Positions 1 to 8,270 are shown, counted from the stretch's first letter. The stretch is DNA of 64,000 nucleotides from GCA-2732755 sp965228265 (GCA_965228265.1 OZ245804.1:1674001-1738000); one strand, 5' to 3'. A program made the numbers and translations. Notes: generated by a model not told the origin, from the sequence alone.

Positions 1-801
1 TTCCAGCTTGACGCGCTGGGGCTGGCGGTAGCCGATGCCGTATTCCGTCTCGCTGGGGAGGCTGTCCTTGTACTTCTCGAAGTGGGCCTGGATGGCTTCC
101 TCGGTCGGCTCGGCGACGGCGTCGCTGAACCGCTCGGAGGGGATCACAACGTAGTCGACGGTCGCGCCGTTGAAGATATCCACGCCCGAGCGAGCCGCGC
201 GGGTGGTGGAGAGGCGTCCCATCGTGCTGTAGGCGGCCCGCATGCGGAGCACGCCGCGCAGCTTGGCGACCGCTTTGTGCAGCTCGTCGAGCGTGCGGAA
301 TCGCCCGGAGCTTGCGGCCCCGTTCTCACTGGTGGTGATTCGGTTGAGCCAGGCCTCGGCGTACTGCGGGGCCAGCTGTGCGGCGAAGGATTCGGGGAAA
401 TTGTTCTGCCGGGCGACCTCGCGGGCCTGGAACATCGCCAGTTCCTGGGCGATCTGCGGGTAGAAGAGCGCGCCGTCCATGTCGGAGCCGATGAAGCCCG
501 CTTCCTCGGCCTCGCGGGTAAGCATGTACCACTCCATGTACCGCTCGCCCGATGGGGCCGAGAGCCCGAGCAGCAGATCCGCCAGGGCGCCCGTGCCCCC
601 CAGCGCGTTGACGGCTCGGAGCTCGGCGTCGGCCTGCATCAACTTGCTGTCCTTGACCGGCTCGCCGTTGTACTCGGCCATCACCGGGTCGCGGAGGCGT
701 GGCATCTGCTGGATCGCCTGGGGTGCCAGGAAGGCGACCATGAGCAGCGATCCGCCGACGACGAGGATCCACTTGTTGTACTTGCGCAGGAACTTGAGCA
801 T
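1..801 (-). CDS. SurA/PpiD-like membrane-anchored foldase, 3' end missing
   Basis: The gene reads leftward off the window edge, so only the first 267 codons are present. The protein starts MLKFLRKYNKW followed by one hydrophobic segment (about residues 11-30), so it is probably anchored in the inner membrane with the rest in the periplasm. The body is helical and charged with repeated EAxxA-type stretches, and includes an NGEPVKDSKL segment like the start of SurA_N regions. This layout fits SurA/PpiD-type peptidyl-prolyl isomerase or chaperone proteins; the isomerase domain itself would lie beyond the edge. The start is the ATG at 801, about 100 bp downstream of rpsD in the same direction. 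The function is inferred from architecture only. Confidence 0.55.
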   Translation of the reverse strand, partial: MLKFLRKYNKWILVVGGSLLMVAFLAPQAIQQMPRLRDPVMAEYNGEPVKDSKLMQADAELRAVNALGGTGALADLLLGLSAPSGERYMEWYMLTREAEEAGFIGSDMDGALFYPQIAQELAMFQAREVARQNNFPESFAAQLAPQYAEAWLNRITTSENGAASSGRFRTLDELHKAVAKLRGVLRMRAAYSTMGRLSTTRAARSGVDIFNGATVDYVVIPSERFSDAVAEPTEEAIQAHFEKYKDSLPSETEYGIGYRQPQRVKLE

Positions 802-822
802 GGATGCAGTCCTGAATGAGAG

Positions 823-851
823 GCGGCCGACCGGTGAATCCGATCGGCCGC
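823..851 (-). terminator. Hairpin between rpsD and the foldase gene
   Basis: Perfect 8-bp inverted repeat (GCGGCCGA and TCGGCCGC) with a 13-nt loop, between the end of leftward rpsD and the next leftward gene. There is no clear T-run, so it may be an attenuator or mRNA-end structure rather than a strong intrinsic terminator. Confidence 0.4.
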
Positions 852-906
852 TTCGGGTGCTTCTCTCCGTGGGCCGATGAGCCCCAGAACTTCGGCAGCG
901 ATTGCT

Positions 907-1506
907 TTAGCGGTAGAACTCGATAACGAGGTTGGGGTTGACGTCGAAGGGGATCTGCTCGCTCACGGGCAGGGCCACGATCTTGCTCGTCAGCTTGCCC
1001 GGGTTGATGTCGAGCCAGCCGGGCACCTCGTAGCCGGCCATGGTTTCCATGTGCTCGCGGACGAGCTTCTCGATCTTGGGCTTGAAGGTGATCTCGTCAC
1101 CGATCTTCACCGCGAAGCTGGGCTTGTCGACCTTCTTGCCGTTCACGCGGACGTGACCGTGCACGACCATCTGGCGTGCGGCCCAGATCGTGCGGGCAAA
1201 GCCCGAGCGGCGGACGACGTTGTCCAGGCGCGTCTCGAGGATCTGCATGAGGATCTCGCCCGTGTTGCCCGGGCGGCGGGCGGCCTCGTCGACGTAGCCG
1301 CGGAACTGCTTCTCAAGGATGTTGTAGTGGTAGCGGATCTTCTGCTTCTCGTTGAGACGCAGGCCGTAGTCACGCAGGCGACGCATGCGGTAGCCGTGCA
1401 TGCCAGGCGGGTTGAGCTGGCGCTTGGTGGTGTGCTTGGGGATGTCCGCAATCGGGACGCCCACACGACGAGAGAGCCTGACCTTGGGACCGGTGTAACG
1501 GGCCAT
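907..1506 (-). CDS. rpsD: 30S ribosomal protein S4
   Basis: The 199-aa protein begins MARYTGPKVRLSRRVGVPIA and matches uS4 throughout. It has the N-terminal rRNA-binding region, a middle stretch with KQKIRYHYN, and the S4 RNA-binding fold with RQMVVHGHVRVNGKKVD. uS4 is a primary 16S rRNA binder that nucleates small-subunit assembly. The ATG at 1506 is chosen because S4 homology starts there and GAAAGGAA lies just upstream; longer in-frame extensions are not conserved. The gene stands alone, not in an S13-S11-S4-rpoA operon, and is divergent from purF across about 295 bp that should hold both promoters. Confidence 0.97.
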   Translation of the reverse strand: MARYTGPKVRLSRRVGVPIADIPKHTTKRQLNPPGMHGYRMRRLRDYGLRLNEKQKIRYHYNILEKQFRGYVDEAARRPGNTGEILMQILETRLDNVVRRSGFARTIWAARQMVVHGHVRVNGKKVDKPSFAVKIGDEITFKPKIEKLVREHMETMAGYEVPGWLDINPGKLTSKIVALPVSEQIPFDVNPNLVIEFYR

Positions 1507-1801
1507 AACGGGGTTCCTTTCTTCCGTCTCCGATCGAATCCGATCGGGTGCCGAGCAAGGCTCAGCGATCACGCCGGGGGGCCGAGTCTTCGGGCCGGCA
1601 AAGGGTGATCCGGGCACAGCGCCCATATCGGGGCTATTCAAGACCCGCCCGCTCGACGAGTCAAACCGGCAGCTTAAGGCCAGTAAGCGATCCTCACCCC
1701 TCCCGAAGCGATTGTGAAGCTTTGAGGCCCGCCCTCATTCACCAAAGATTCACGCCTCGCCCACCCATACACTTCCCCGGACCCCGCCGGAGCCGCCATC
1801 G

Positions 1802-3295
1802 ATGCCCAAAGTCGTCCCACTGAGCGTCCTCCGACAACAACCGGGGGGTCCGCAATCGGGCTCCGCAGACGCCCCCAAGGAAAAATGCGGCGTGGTGGGG
1901 GTCTGGGGCCTGCCCGCACCGGCCTCTCTCGTCTACATGGCTCTCTACGCCCAGCAGCACCGGGGCCAGGAATCCGCCGGCATCGCCGTGACCGATGGCT
2001 CCGAGATCGAATCCCACCTCGGGATGGGACTCGTCCCCGACGTCTTCAGCAAGCCCGACCTCGACCGGCTCAATTGGTTCGGCACCACCGGGGCCATCGG
2101 CCACAACCGGTACTCCACCTCGGGCGGCTCGCTCCACTGCAACACCCAGCCCCTCGTCGAGCAGACCATCGACGGCTCGGTCGCGCTGGCCCACAACGGC
2201 AACCTCGTCAACGCCGCCGCTCTGCGTCAGAAATTCGCCGAGAAGGGCCACCTCTTCCACACCACAAGCGACACCGAGGTCGTCATCCACCTCCTCGCCT
2301 CCCCCGAGCAGCGCAAGACGCCCGACCCGCTGGCGGCGACACTCCGCCGCCTTCAGGGCGCGTTCAGCCTCGTCATCATGTATCCCGACCGCATCGAGTG
2401 CGCCCGCGACCCGTGGGGCTGGCGTCCGCTTGTGCTGGGCGAGATCGAGCGAGAGGGCAAGACCTACCCGGCCGTCGCGAGCGAGACGGTGGCCCTCGAC
2501 GTCATGGGCGCCCGATTTGTCCGCGAGATTGAGCCGGGCGAGATCGTGACACTGTCAAACGAAGGCGTCACCAGTCGGCGATTCGCCGAGCCCGCCCCGA
2601 GACTTGCTCGCTGCATCTTCGAGCACGTCTACTTCGCCTCACCCGCCAGCACGGTCTTCGGACAGAACGTCCAGCGAGCCCGCGAGCAGATGGGCGAGGT
2701 TTTGGCGAGCGAGGCCCCGGTTGCTGCCGACATGGTCATGCCCATGCCCGACTCTGGCCGATCGGCCGCCAACGGCTACGCCCTTGTCAGCGGCATCCCG
2801 TACCGAGAGGCGATCATCCCCAACCGCTACGTCGGCCGCACCTTCATCAAACCGACGCAGCACGAGCGCGAGGCCGCCGTCAGGCTGAAGCTGAACGTCG
2901 TCCGCGAGATCGTCGAGGGCAAACGCGTTGTCGTCGTCGACGACTCCATCGTCCGCGGCACCACAACCAGGCTCAAGATGATGCAGATCCGCGAAGCCGG
3001 TGCCAAGGAAATCCACCTCCGCATCAGCGCCCCGCCCATCCGCCACCCGTGCTACTTCGGCGTCGACTTTGCGAGCAAAGACCAGCTCATCGCCAACGGG
3101 CGCACCGTCGAAGAAATCCGCGAATTCCTCGGCGTCGACTCGCTCCACTTCCTCTCACTCGAGGGCCTGCTCAGCGTCGCCCGTCACAGCCCCGAGGACT
3201 ACTGCACGGGCTGCTTCAGCGGCGACTACCGCGTCGACATCGAACACCCGACGACGGAAGAAGTGGTGTCACACGAGCAGGCGAGCATGTTCTAG
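1802..3295 (+). CDS. purF: Amidophosphoribosyltransferase
   Basis: This 497-aa enzyme makes 5-phosphoribosylamine from PRPP and glutamine, the committed step of purine synthesis. It is the Bacillus-type form. A 28-residue propeptide precedes the catalytic Cys29 (EKCGVVGVWG) of the N-terminal glutaminase domain, which also has the QQHRGQESAG motif. The C-terminal phosphoribosyltransferase domain has the PRPP loop VVVVDDSIVRGTT. All four expected 4Fe-4S ligands are visible: Cys271, Cys417 (HPCYFG), Cys468 and Cys471 (YCTGC). That pattern implies an oxygen-sensitive enzyme processed by self-cleavage. The gene is monocistronic and divergent from rpsD. Confidence 0.97.
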   Translation: MPKVVPLSVLRQQPGGPQSGSADAPKEKCGVVGVWGLPAPASLVYMALYAQQHRGQESAGIAVTDGSEIESHLGMGLVPDVFSKPDLDRLNWFGTTGAIGHNRYSTSGGSLHCNTQPLVEQTIDGSVALAHNGNLVNAAALRQKFAEKGHLFHTTSDTEVVIHLLASPEQRKTPDPLAATLRRLQGAFSLVIMYPDRIECARDPWGWRPLVLGEIEREGKTYPAVASETVALDVMGARFVREIEPGEIVTLSNEGVTSRRFAEPAPRLARCIFEHVYFASPASTVFGQNVQRAREQMGEVLASEAPVAADMVMPMPDSGRSAANGYALVSGIPYREAIIPNRYVGRTFIKPTQHEREAAVRLKLNVVREIVEGKRVVVVDDSIVRGTTTRLKMMQIREAGAKEIHLRISAPPIRHPCYFGVDFASKDQLIANGRTVEEIREFLGVDSLHFLSLEGLLSVARHSPEDYCTGCFSGDYRVDIEHPTTEEVVSHEQASMF

Positions 3296-3316
3296 ATGGC
3301 GGATGCACTTCATTGC

Positions 3317-3341
3317 GAGCCGCCCGCGTAAGCGGGCGGTC
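3317..3341 (+). repeat. REP-like palindrome, left of the RAYT gene
   Basis: GAG followed by an 8-bp GC stem (CCGCCCGC / GCGGGCGG) with a GTAA loop. The same GAGCCGCCCGCGT-AGCGGGCGG unit occurs in opposite orientation at 3828-3853, so the pair brackets the transposase gene. It overlaps the last bases of that gene and could also act as a terminator for purF. Confidence 0.75.
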
Positions 3342-3810
3342 ATTGATGATTGAGCACATAATCAATTGCCGCTTTGAGTGATCCTTCATCCTTGATCCAC
3401 CTGGTTGATCCTTGATTGGTCCAGATGCGCCCTGTCAAAGCAATTGCGCCAGCTTCGCGGAGATCGCGAGTCGTCCACGATTTCAACTGGCCCATCACGA
3501 TCTCAGGTTTGGTATCGATTGCCTCGGCTACGACATGAACATGGTTGGACCGCACATTGCATGCAAGCAAATGCCATTTCCGATGCTTGCAAACGCGATC
3601 AATAGCGTCGCTCACGATTCTTCTCTGTGACATCGACAATCGAACAGGTTCACGTACTAACCGATTGTGATTTGACCTGTTGAGAGGAAGATTCGGTGGC
3701 AGGAAGGGTGTTCCCCGAGCATTGTGATCGCGATCGACCGATCCGCGTTCGTCGCCGTGGAGCCATGTCCCACGGGTGGTCCAAGTCAGGAAATACACTG
3801 GGAATCGCAC
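3340..3810 (-). CDS. REP-associated tyrosine transposase (RAYT, IS200-like Y1 family)
   Basis: The 156-aa protein has the Y1 transposase fold. It opens with a TWTTRGTWLHGDERG segment typical of planctomycete and proteobacterial RAYTs. The HUH metal-binding motif is NHVHVV (about residues 89-94), and a candidate catalytic tyrosine sits in AIDYVLNH at the C-terminus. RAYTs are single-copy domesticated relatives of IS200/IS605 transposases that cleave and spread REP hairpins. Here inverted REP-like palindromes lie at both gene ends and a third related hairpin lies 4 kb away, which supports the assignment. The gene sits between purF and an MqnD-like gene, with its own opposite orientation. Confidence 0.85.
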   Translation of the reverse strand: MRFPVYFLTWTTRGTWLHGDERGSVDRDHNARGTPFLPPNLPLNRSNHNRLVREPVRLSMSQRRIVSDAIDRVCKHRKWHLLACNVRSNHVHVVAEAIDTKPEIVMGQLKSWTTRDLREAGAIALTGRIWTNQGSTRWIKDEGSLKAAIDYVLNHQ

Positions 3811-3827
3811 GGCAAAGCGTATGAGTA

Positions 3828-3853
3828 TCCCGCCCGCTCACGCGGGCGGCTCG
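3828..3853 (-). repeat. REP-like palindrome, right of the RAYT gene
   Basis: An 8-bp stem CCGCCCGC / GCGGGCGG with a TCAC loop. Read on the minus strand it gives GAGCCGCCCGCGTGAGCGGG, matching the left copy at 3317-3341 except in the loop. The two copies form the inverted pair typical of a REP/BIME unit around a RAYT gene. Confidence 0.75.
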
Positions 3854-3892
3854 CCAACGTCGTTCGCTGCTCCTAGCTCGTATTATCCTTCA

Positions 3893-4831
3893 ATGCCCAC
3901 ACTCACACTCGCCCATTCCCCCGACTCCGACGACCTCGTCATGTGGTGGCCCCTCTGCGGCATGACGCACGCCGACGGCTCGCCCATCGAAGGACCCCTC
4001 GGCAAGCCCGCACTCGACACGCAGGGCTTCACCTTCAATCCCCTCCCCGAGGACGTCGAAGCGCTCAACCGCCGCGCTATCGAAAGAGCCGACCTCGATA
4101 TCACCGCCATCAGCGCCCACACCTACCCGCACATCAAAGACCGCTACCAGATCACCGACTGTGGCGGTTCCTTCGGTGAAAGTTACGGCCCCAAGGTCGT
4201 CGCCCGCGCCGAGGACGAACGCTTCAAAGCCGGCGTCGGCGCACTGCTCGACGACAACATCACCATCGCCGTCCCCGGGCGCAAGACGACGGCCTTTCTC
4301 ACGCTCAGCCTCATGCTCCGCGCGATCGATCCAACGCGCACCATGCACACCGTTGAGATGCCCTTCTACGAGATCATCGAAGCCGTGCAGGGAGGCAAGG
4401 TTGATGCGGGTTTACTCATCCATGAGGCGCAGCTGACCTTCGAGGACGCGGGCCTCCGCAAACTTGCCGACCTCGGCGAGTGGTGGGGCAGTGCGACACA
4501 GATGCCCCTGCCGCTCGGGCTCAATGTCATCCGGCGCGACCTCGACACACGTTTCGGCGAAGGCACATGCGCAAGGCTGTCAAAGCTTCTCTCTGAGTCT
4601 GTCGAGTACGCCATCACCCACGAGGCCGAGTCACGCGATTTTCTGCGCATCCGCGGCGAGGGCCGACCCGAGTGGAACGATGACGCCCTCGTCAAAAAGT
4701 ACCTGGCGATGTATGTCAGCCCGCTGACCCGCTCGATGGGCGAGAAGGGACGGTCAGCCCTGAAGCACCTGCTCACCGAGGGTCACAAAGCTGGCCTCTG
4801 CCCCGACCCCGGCACGATCGACGTCATCTAG
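3893..4831 (+). CDS. MqnA/MqnD-family periplasmic-binding-fold protein
   Basis: This 312-aa protein starts MPTLTLAHSPDSDDLVMWWP, a variant of the MqnD/VitK2_biosynth N-terminal motif. It continues with features of the family: a DITAISAHTYPHIKDRY segment, GPKVVAR, IAVPGRKTTAFL, and a LLIHEAQLTF stretch. MqnA and MqnD are futalosine-pathway enzymes of menaquinone synthesis with a substrate-binding-protein fold. MqnD cleaves the cyclic intermediate to 1,4-dihydroxy-6-naphthoate. Whether this one is the true MqnD or a paralogue cannot be decided without the rest of the pathway, which is not in the window. The ATG at 3893 is used because family similarity begins there. Confidence 0.75.
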   Translation: MPTLTLAHSPDSDDLVMWWPLCGMTHADGSPIEGPLGKPALDTQGFTFNPLPEDVEALNRRAIERADLDITAISAHTYPHIKDRYQITDCGGSFGESYGPKVVARAEDERFKAGVGALLDDNITIAVPGRKTTAFLTLSLMLRAIDPTRTMHTVEMPFYEIIEAVQGGKVDAGLLIHEAQLTFEDAGLRKLADLGEWWGSATQMPLPLGLNVIRRDLDTRFGEGTCARLSKLLSESVEYAITHEAESRDFLRIRGEGRPEWNDDALVKKYLAMYVSPLTRSMGEKGRSALKHLLTEGHKAGLCPDPGTIDVI

Positions 4832-4840
4832 ACATCTTCA

Positions 4841-4909
4841 GTGGCGGAGGCTTCCAGCCTCCGCTGTATTCTTCCTGCATTCAACGCGGAGGCTGGAAGC
4901 CTCCGCCAC
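4841..4909. repeat. Perfect 24-bp inverted repeat before the FAH gene
   Basis: The arms at 4841-4864 and 4886-4909 are exact reverse complements around a 21-nt spacer. Each arm is itself nearly palindromic (GGAGGCTTCCAGCCTCC), so two small hairpins or one large one can form. The right arm ends directly at the ribosome-binding GGAGGAG (4910-4916) of the next gene, so it lies in its 5' untranslated region. It looks like a mobile intergenic repeat rather than a gene-specific regulator. Confidence 0.8.
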
Positions 4910-4922
4910 GGAGGAGCGAAAC

Positions 4923-5648
4923 ATGAACTTCACCAAGCACAACAACCTCGTCGCCGTCGAACGTCACGACTCCGACCCACTCCCACTGATCCATTTCATC
5001 GGCATCGGGCGCAACTATGCCGACCATGCCTCTGAGATGGGCGGCGTCGTGCCGGAACGTCCCATGTACTTCACCAAGAACCCGGCTTCGGCGTGTCTGC
5101 ACAACGACCCGATCGTCATCCCGCCCATCTGCCGCGACCCGGAGACGGGCGGACCGGACCAGGTCGATTTCGAGGCGGAGCTTGCCGTCGTCATCGGCAC
5201 CGCCGCTCGCGATGTAAGCGAAGGCGATGCGTTCAAGCACGTGCTCGGGCTCTGCTGCGCCAACGACGTCAGCGCACGATGGTGGCAAAAGCAAGGTGCG
5301 GGCGGTCAGTTCAACCGCGGCAAGAGCTTCGACACCTTCTGCCCGCTCGGACCGAAGCTTGTTCCCGTCGAAGAGATCGGCGACCCGCAGAATCTCGACA
5401 TCACATGCCGGGTCTCTGGCGAAAAGATGCAGTCGTCCTCGACGAGCCTCATGATCTACTCGATCGCGTACCTCATCGCCGAGCTCAGCAAGTCGACCAC
5501 GCTCCTGCCGGGCACCGTCATCCTCACGGGCACGCCCAGCGGCGTCGGTTTCGGGCGTGATCCGAAGCGATTCCTCAAACCGGGCGACACCGTCGAAGTC
5601 GAAATCGCAGGCCTCGGCGTGCTCTCAAATGCAGTCATCGACGGCTGA
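4923..5648 (+). CDS. Fumarylacetoacetate hydrolase family protein
   Basis: This 241-aa protein has the FAH C-terminal domain fold. Visible motifs are IGIGRNYADHASEMG near the start, a metal-binding set with VDFEAELAVVIG (Asp and two Glu), then FDTFCPLGPKL and the LLPGTVILTGTPSGVGFGR signature. Members hydrolyse, decarboxylate or isomerise acylpyruvate-type and 2-oxo acid substrates in aromatic or sugar-acid breakdown, or act as oxaloacetate tautomerase or decarboxylase. The particular substrate cannot be read from the sequence. A strong GGAGGAG site precedes the ATG. It is convergent with the LemA operon. Confidence 0.92.
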   Translation: MNFTKHNNLVAVERHDSDPLPLIHFIGIGRNYADHASEMGGVVPERPMYFTKNPASACLHNDPIVIPPICRDPETGGPDQVDFEAELAVVIGTAARDVSEGDAFKHVLGLCCANDVSARWWQKQGAGGQFNRGKSFDTFCPLGPKLVPVEEIGDPQNLDITCRVSGEKMQSSSTSLMIYSIAYLIAELSKSTTLLPGTVILTGTPSGVGFGRDPKRFLKPGDTVEVEIAGLGVLSNAVIDG

Positions 5649-5657
5649 CTCGCTCTC

Positions 5658-5765
5658 CTCCCCCGTCGCCGACGGGGGAGGTGTCTGCGAAGCAGACGGA
5701 GGGGGCAAGCAATGCCTCCCTCTCCCGCGCCCCGCGGCAGAGGGTGCCTGCGCAGCGGGCGGGTG
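5658..5765. repeat. Cluster of intergenic hairpins between convergent genes
   Basis: A 10-bp perfect stem with a GCC loop lies at 5658-5680 (CTCCCCCGTC / GACGGGGGAG). It is followed by GTCTGC-GAA-GCAGAC at 5683-5697 and then a longer imperfect GC-rich pairing up to about 5765. It occupies the gap between the FAH gene and lemA, so it may end both transcripts, but its composite form resembles dispersed planctomycete intergenic repeats. Confidence 0.65.
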
Positions 5766-5829
5766 AGGGTCTTCTTCATCTCGGTGGGGGCGGCGTCTTG
5801 CCGCCCATCTCCACCTCTGCAACCTGAAT

Positions 5830-6399
5830 CTACATCTCCACCCTCGGCACCACCCGCTCGGCCTCGCTCGACAGCTCGAAGAAGCTGGCTTCCCGGAAGC
5901 CGAACATGCCCGCGACGACGTTCGTCGGGAACGCCTGGCGGAGCTGGTTCATCTCGCGGACGTTCGCGTTATAGAAGCGTCGACTGGCCGCGATGCGATC
6001 CTCGGTCAGGCTCAGCTCCTTCTGCAGCGCGAGATAGTGAGCGTCGGCTTTCAGCTCCGGATACGCCTCGGCGAGGGCGAATATCTTCTTGAGGCCGATG
6101 AGCATCGCGGATTCATCGACCGCCTGCTCGGTCGCGCTGCCGTGGCTCGCGACGGCGCGGTTGCGTGCTTCGACCACCATCTCCAGTGTTTCGCGCTCGT
6201 GCTTGGCATAGCCCTTGACCGTTTCGACAAGGTTCGGCACGAGGTCGTAGCGCCGCTTGAGCTCGACGTCGATGTCCGACCAGCTCTCCTTGATGTGCTG
6301 GCGGAGCCTGACAAACCGGTTGTACGTCGCGATCAGCCAGATGATCGGCACCAAGAGCACCGCAGCGATCACACCGAGCACAACGAAGAGTGGTTCCAC
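5830..6399 (-). CDS. LemA family protein
   Basis: The 189-aa protein has an N-terminal membrane segment (residues about 4-24) followed by the LemA hallmark: YNRFVRLRQHIKESWSDIDV, then LKRRYDLVPNLVETVKGY. The rest is helical and cytoplasmic or periplasmic, with FNANVREMNQ-like segments (FYNANVREMN). The biochemical role of LemA is not settled; it often sits beside membrane proteases or TPM-domain proteins. Here it follows a membrane protein gene by 2 nt in the same direction, so the two are one operon. Confidence 0.93.
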   Translation of the reverse strand: MEPLFVVLGVIAAVLLVPIIWLIATYNRFVRLRQHIKESWSDIDVELKRRYDLVPNLVETVKGYAKHERETLEMVVEARNRAVASHGSATEQAVDESAMLIGLKKIFALAEAYPELKADAHYLALQKELSLTEDRIAASRRFYNANVREMNQLRQAFPTNVVAGMFGFREASFFELSSEAERVVPRVEM

Positions 6400-6401
6400 G
6401 A

Positions 6402-7115
6402 CTACCGCATCCTTTCTTCGAGTTCACGCACAACATGATCGGGCCAGAGGTCGAGGAACTCCGAGATCCATGCGAGTTGGGGCATGAATTCATCGGGCTT
6501 CCAGCGCCTGACGCCGTTGGTGATGCAGATGATGCCGCGTTGCTGATCGATCGACCGCTTGGGCGAGGCCATCAGGAATTCCATCATCCTGGGTGTGATG
6601 ACGTCGTACGCGAACCGCTTGTTGGTCGATTTCACCAGAAACTTTCGGCTGAACTCGGCGGACTCGAAGTCGATGTCGTCGAACCCGATCGCGGCCCCGA
6701 TCTTGTCGAAGAAATTCTCCGGCCGGATCTGGAGATTCGGGACGGTGAGATAGGGCAGGTGGATGATCAGGTAGCTCAGCCGGTATGTCGTGGTGGTTGT
6801 GGTCTTGCCGTTGTGTGAGGTGACCTTGTAGAGGTAGTCGCCCATCTTGATGGGGTGCGGGTTGCCGTTGATGGTGTGGGCGCCGGTGATGGTGTTGTAC
6901 GCCCGACGGCTGTGCCCTTGCTTGAATATGCCGAAGCAGCCGTACATCTCGTCGTGGCGGTGGTCCGAGCCCTGGTCGAACTGCCAGCCCCGGGCGTCTG
7001 CGATCGTCCTGAGTGCCGCGATCCGCTTCTGCTCGGCCTTGTGCGCATAAAACGCCGCGATCCCGCCGAGGACGAGAACGCCCAGAATAACCGCGGCAAT
7101 GACGAGGCCTTCCAT
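6402..7115 (-). CDS. Membrane-anchored protein, LemA operon partner (DUF3137-like)
   Basis: The 237-aa protein has one N-terminal membrane helix (about residues 4-23) followed by a basic linker (HKAEQKRIAAL). The soluble domain contains CFGIFKQGHSRRAYNT and a beta-rich middle with TTTTTTYRLSYLIIHLP. This resembles the DUF3137-type proteins that often accompany lemA, but I match it by layout and context, not by an exact motif. It is the first gene of the pair, its stop lying 2 nt from the lemA start. Function unknown; a shared role with LemA at the membrane is inference. Confidence 0.6.
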   Translation of the reverse strand: MEGLVIAAVILGVLVLGGIAAFYAHKAEQKRIAALRTIADARGWQFDQGSDHRHDEMYGCFGIFKQGHSRRAYNTITGAHTINGNPHPIKMGDYLYKVTSHNGKTTTTTTYRLSYLIIHLPYLTVPNLQIRPENFFDKIGAAIGFDDIDFESAEFSRKFLVKSTNKRFAYDVITPRMMEFLMASPKRSIDQQRGIICITNGVRRWKPDEFMPQLAWISEFLDLWPDHVVRELEERMR

Positions 7116-7182
7116 CGGTCCGAGTGTACTCCCTGCTGCTGCTCTCTATTTCTTGGGATTTGATCGGCGTATCGTTCAGACC

Positions 7183-7671
7183 ATGGCCCGTAAAAGGAAG
7201 AAGAACCCGGGGAACGAGGCGGAGATCCACAACCGCCGGGCGAGGCACGACTACGCCATCGAGTCGACGCTCGAGGTCGGCGTGAAGCTTCACGGCACGG
7301 AGGTCAAATCCGTCCGCATGGGCGAGGTCTCGATCGGGGAGGCCTACATCCGCGCGACCAGCGAACCGCCCAGCCTGCGGATCGTGGGAATGACCATCGG
7401 GCACTACGGGCCGGCCGCCTCGCACAACCATAAAATCGCGCGCGACCGCGTCCTCCTGGCGCACAAATCCGAGATCAAACGCCTCGCTCGAGCCACCGAG
7501 AGCAAGGGCATGACCATCATCCCGCTCAAGCTCTACTTCCGCAACGGCTACGCGAAACTCGAGATCGGTCTCGGCAAGGGCAAGGGCCACACCGACAAAC
7601 GCCGATCCATCGCCGACCGCGAGCAGAAACGCGACATCGACCGCGCCATGTCCAAACGCATGAAGTGGTGA
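7183..7671 (+). CDS. smpB: SsrA (tmRNA)-binding protein
   Basis: This 162-aa protein binds tmRNA and brings it to stalled ribosomes for trans-translation. Family motifs are clear: NRRARHDYAIESTLEVGVKL, GTEVKSVR, a YIRATSEPPSLRI beta strand, then IPLKLYFRNGYAKLEIGLGKGK and a basic C-terminal tail with KRRSIADREQKRDI that contacts the decoding centre. The ATG at 7183 (MARKRKKN) starts at the family start. The tmRNA gene itself is not in this window. Confidence 0.97.
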   Translation: MARKRKKNPGNEAEIHNRRARHDYAIESTLEVGVKLHGTEVKSVRMGEVSIGEAYIRATSEPPSLRIVGMTIGHYGPAASHNHKIARDRVLLAHKSEIKRLARATESKGMTIIPLKLYFRNGYAKLEIGLGKGKGHTDKRRSIADREQKRDIDRAMSKRMKW

Positions 7672-7681
7672 TCAAATGAAC

Positions 7682-7707
7682 GAGCCCCCCGCGTAAGCGA
7701 GGGGCCG
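7682..7707 (+). repeat. REP-like hairpin, related to the RAYT-flanking copies
   Basis: The sequence GAGCCCCCCGCGTAAGCGAG shares the GAGCC head and the CCCGCGTAAGCG core with the REP at 3317, with altered stem bases (CCCC / GGGG). It lies between convergent smpB and atpC and may serve both as a dispersed REP copy and as a terminator. Confidence 0.6.
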
Positions 7708-7734
7708 CGTCGAAATCTCATATGTCCCGAAGGC

Positions 7735-8181
7735 TCAGATGCCCTTGTGCTTGAAGCTGCTTGCCAGCGCCAGCTTTGAGCGGGCGGCGTTGCGGGCCTT
7801 GGTGATCCGGTCCATCTCGGCGAGCTTGTCGGGCGCGTCGCTCGGGACACCACGCGTCTCGGCCGCGCGAAGCTCGGCAGCGCAGTCCGCCTCGATCAGG
7901 TTTTCGGCGGGCAGCGCCTCGCTCGCCAGGATCGTCAGCTCGTTGTCGGCGAACTTCATGAAGCCCTCTTCGATGTAGTAGAAGCGGCTGCCGCCCTTGG
8001 CCTCGCCCATGTTCGGGAAGTCGAGGCGGAGCTCGCCCATGCCCAGCTTGGCCACCAGCGGCGAGCCGCCGTGGGTCATGCCGATCAGGCCGTCCCAGAG
8101 CGGGACCGAGGCGTAGGTCACCTCGTCATCGAGGAGCGAGGCTTCCGGGGTGATGAGCTTGCAGCGGATCGTGCTGGCCAA
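7735..8181 (-). CDS. atpC: F0F1 ATP synthase epsilon subunit
   Basis: The 148-aa protein has the N-terminal beta-sandwich of AtpC (IRCKLITPEASLLDDEVTYA, PLWDGLIGMTHGGSPLVAKL, FYYIEEGFMKFADNELTIL) and a C-terminal helical hairpin. Epsilon links the rotor to F1 and inhibits ATP hydrolysis. I choose a TTG start at 8181 because AGAGGAA lies 6 nt upstream and homology begins there; an in-frame ATG at 8208 would add nine residues but has no such site. No other ATP synthase gene is adjacent: the neighbours are smpB and a divergent ABC permease, so this subunit is detached from its usual operon within this window. Confidence 0.9.
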   Translation of the reverse strand: MASTIRCKLITPEASLLDDEVTYASVPLWDGLIGMTHGGSPLVAKLGMGELRLDFPNMGEAKGGSRFYYIEEGFMKFADNELTILASEALPAENLIEADCAAELRAAETRGVPSDAPDKLAEMDRITKARNAARSKLALASSFKHKGI

Positions 8182-8270
8182 GGCTGATTCCTCTCGTCTG
8201 GGCGCCATCCTGCGCCGGGGCCAATGGTAGTCCCGGGCTCCGCCCCCGTCAGCCCGGGTAGGCTTGCCCC

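Noticed and set aside
82..819. Long plus-strand reading frames over the first gene
   Set aside because: They are antisense shadows of the leftward foldase gene; GC-rich third positions keep several frames open.
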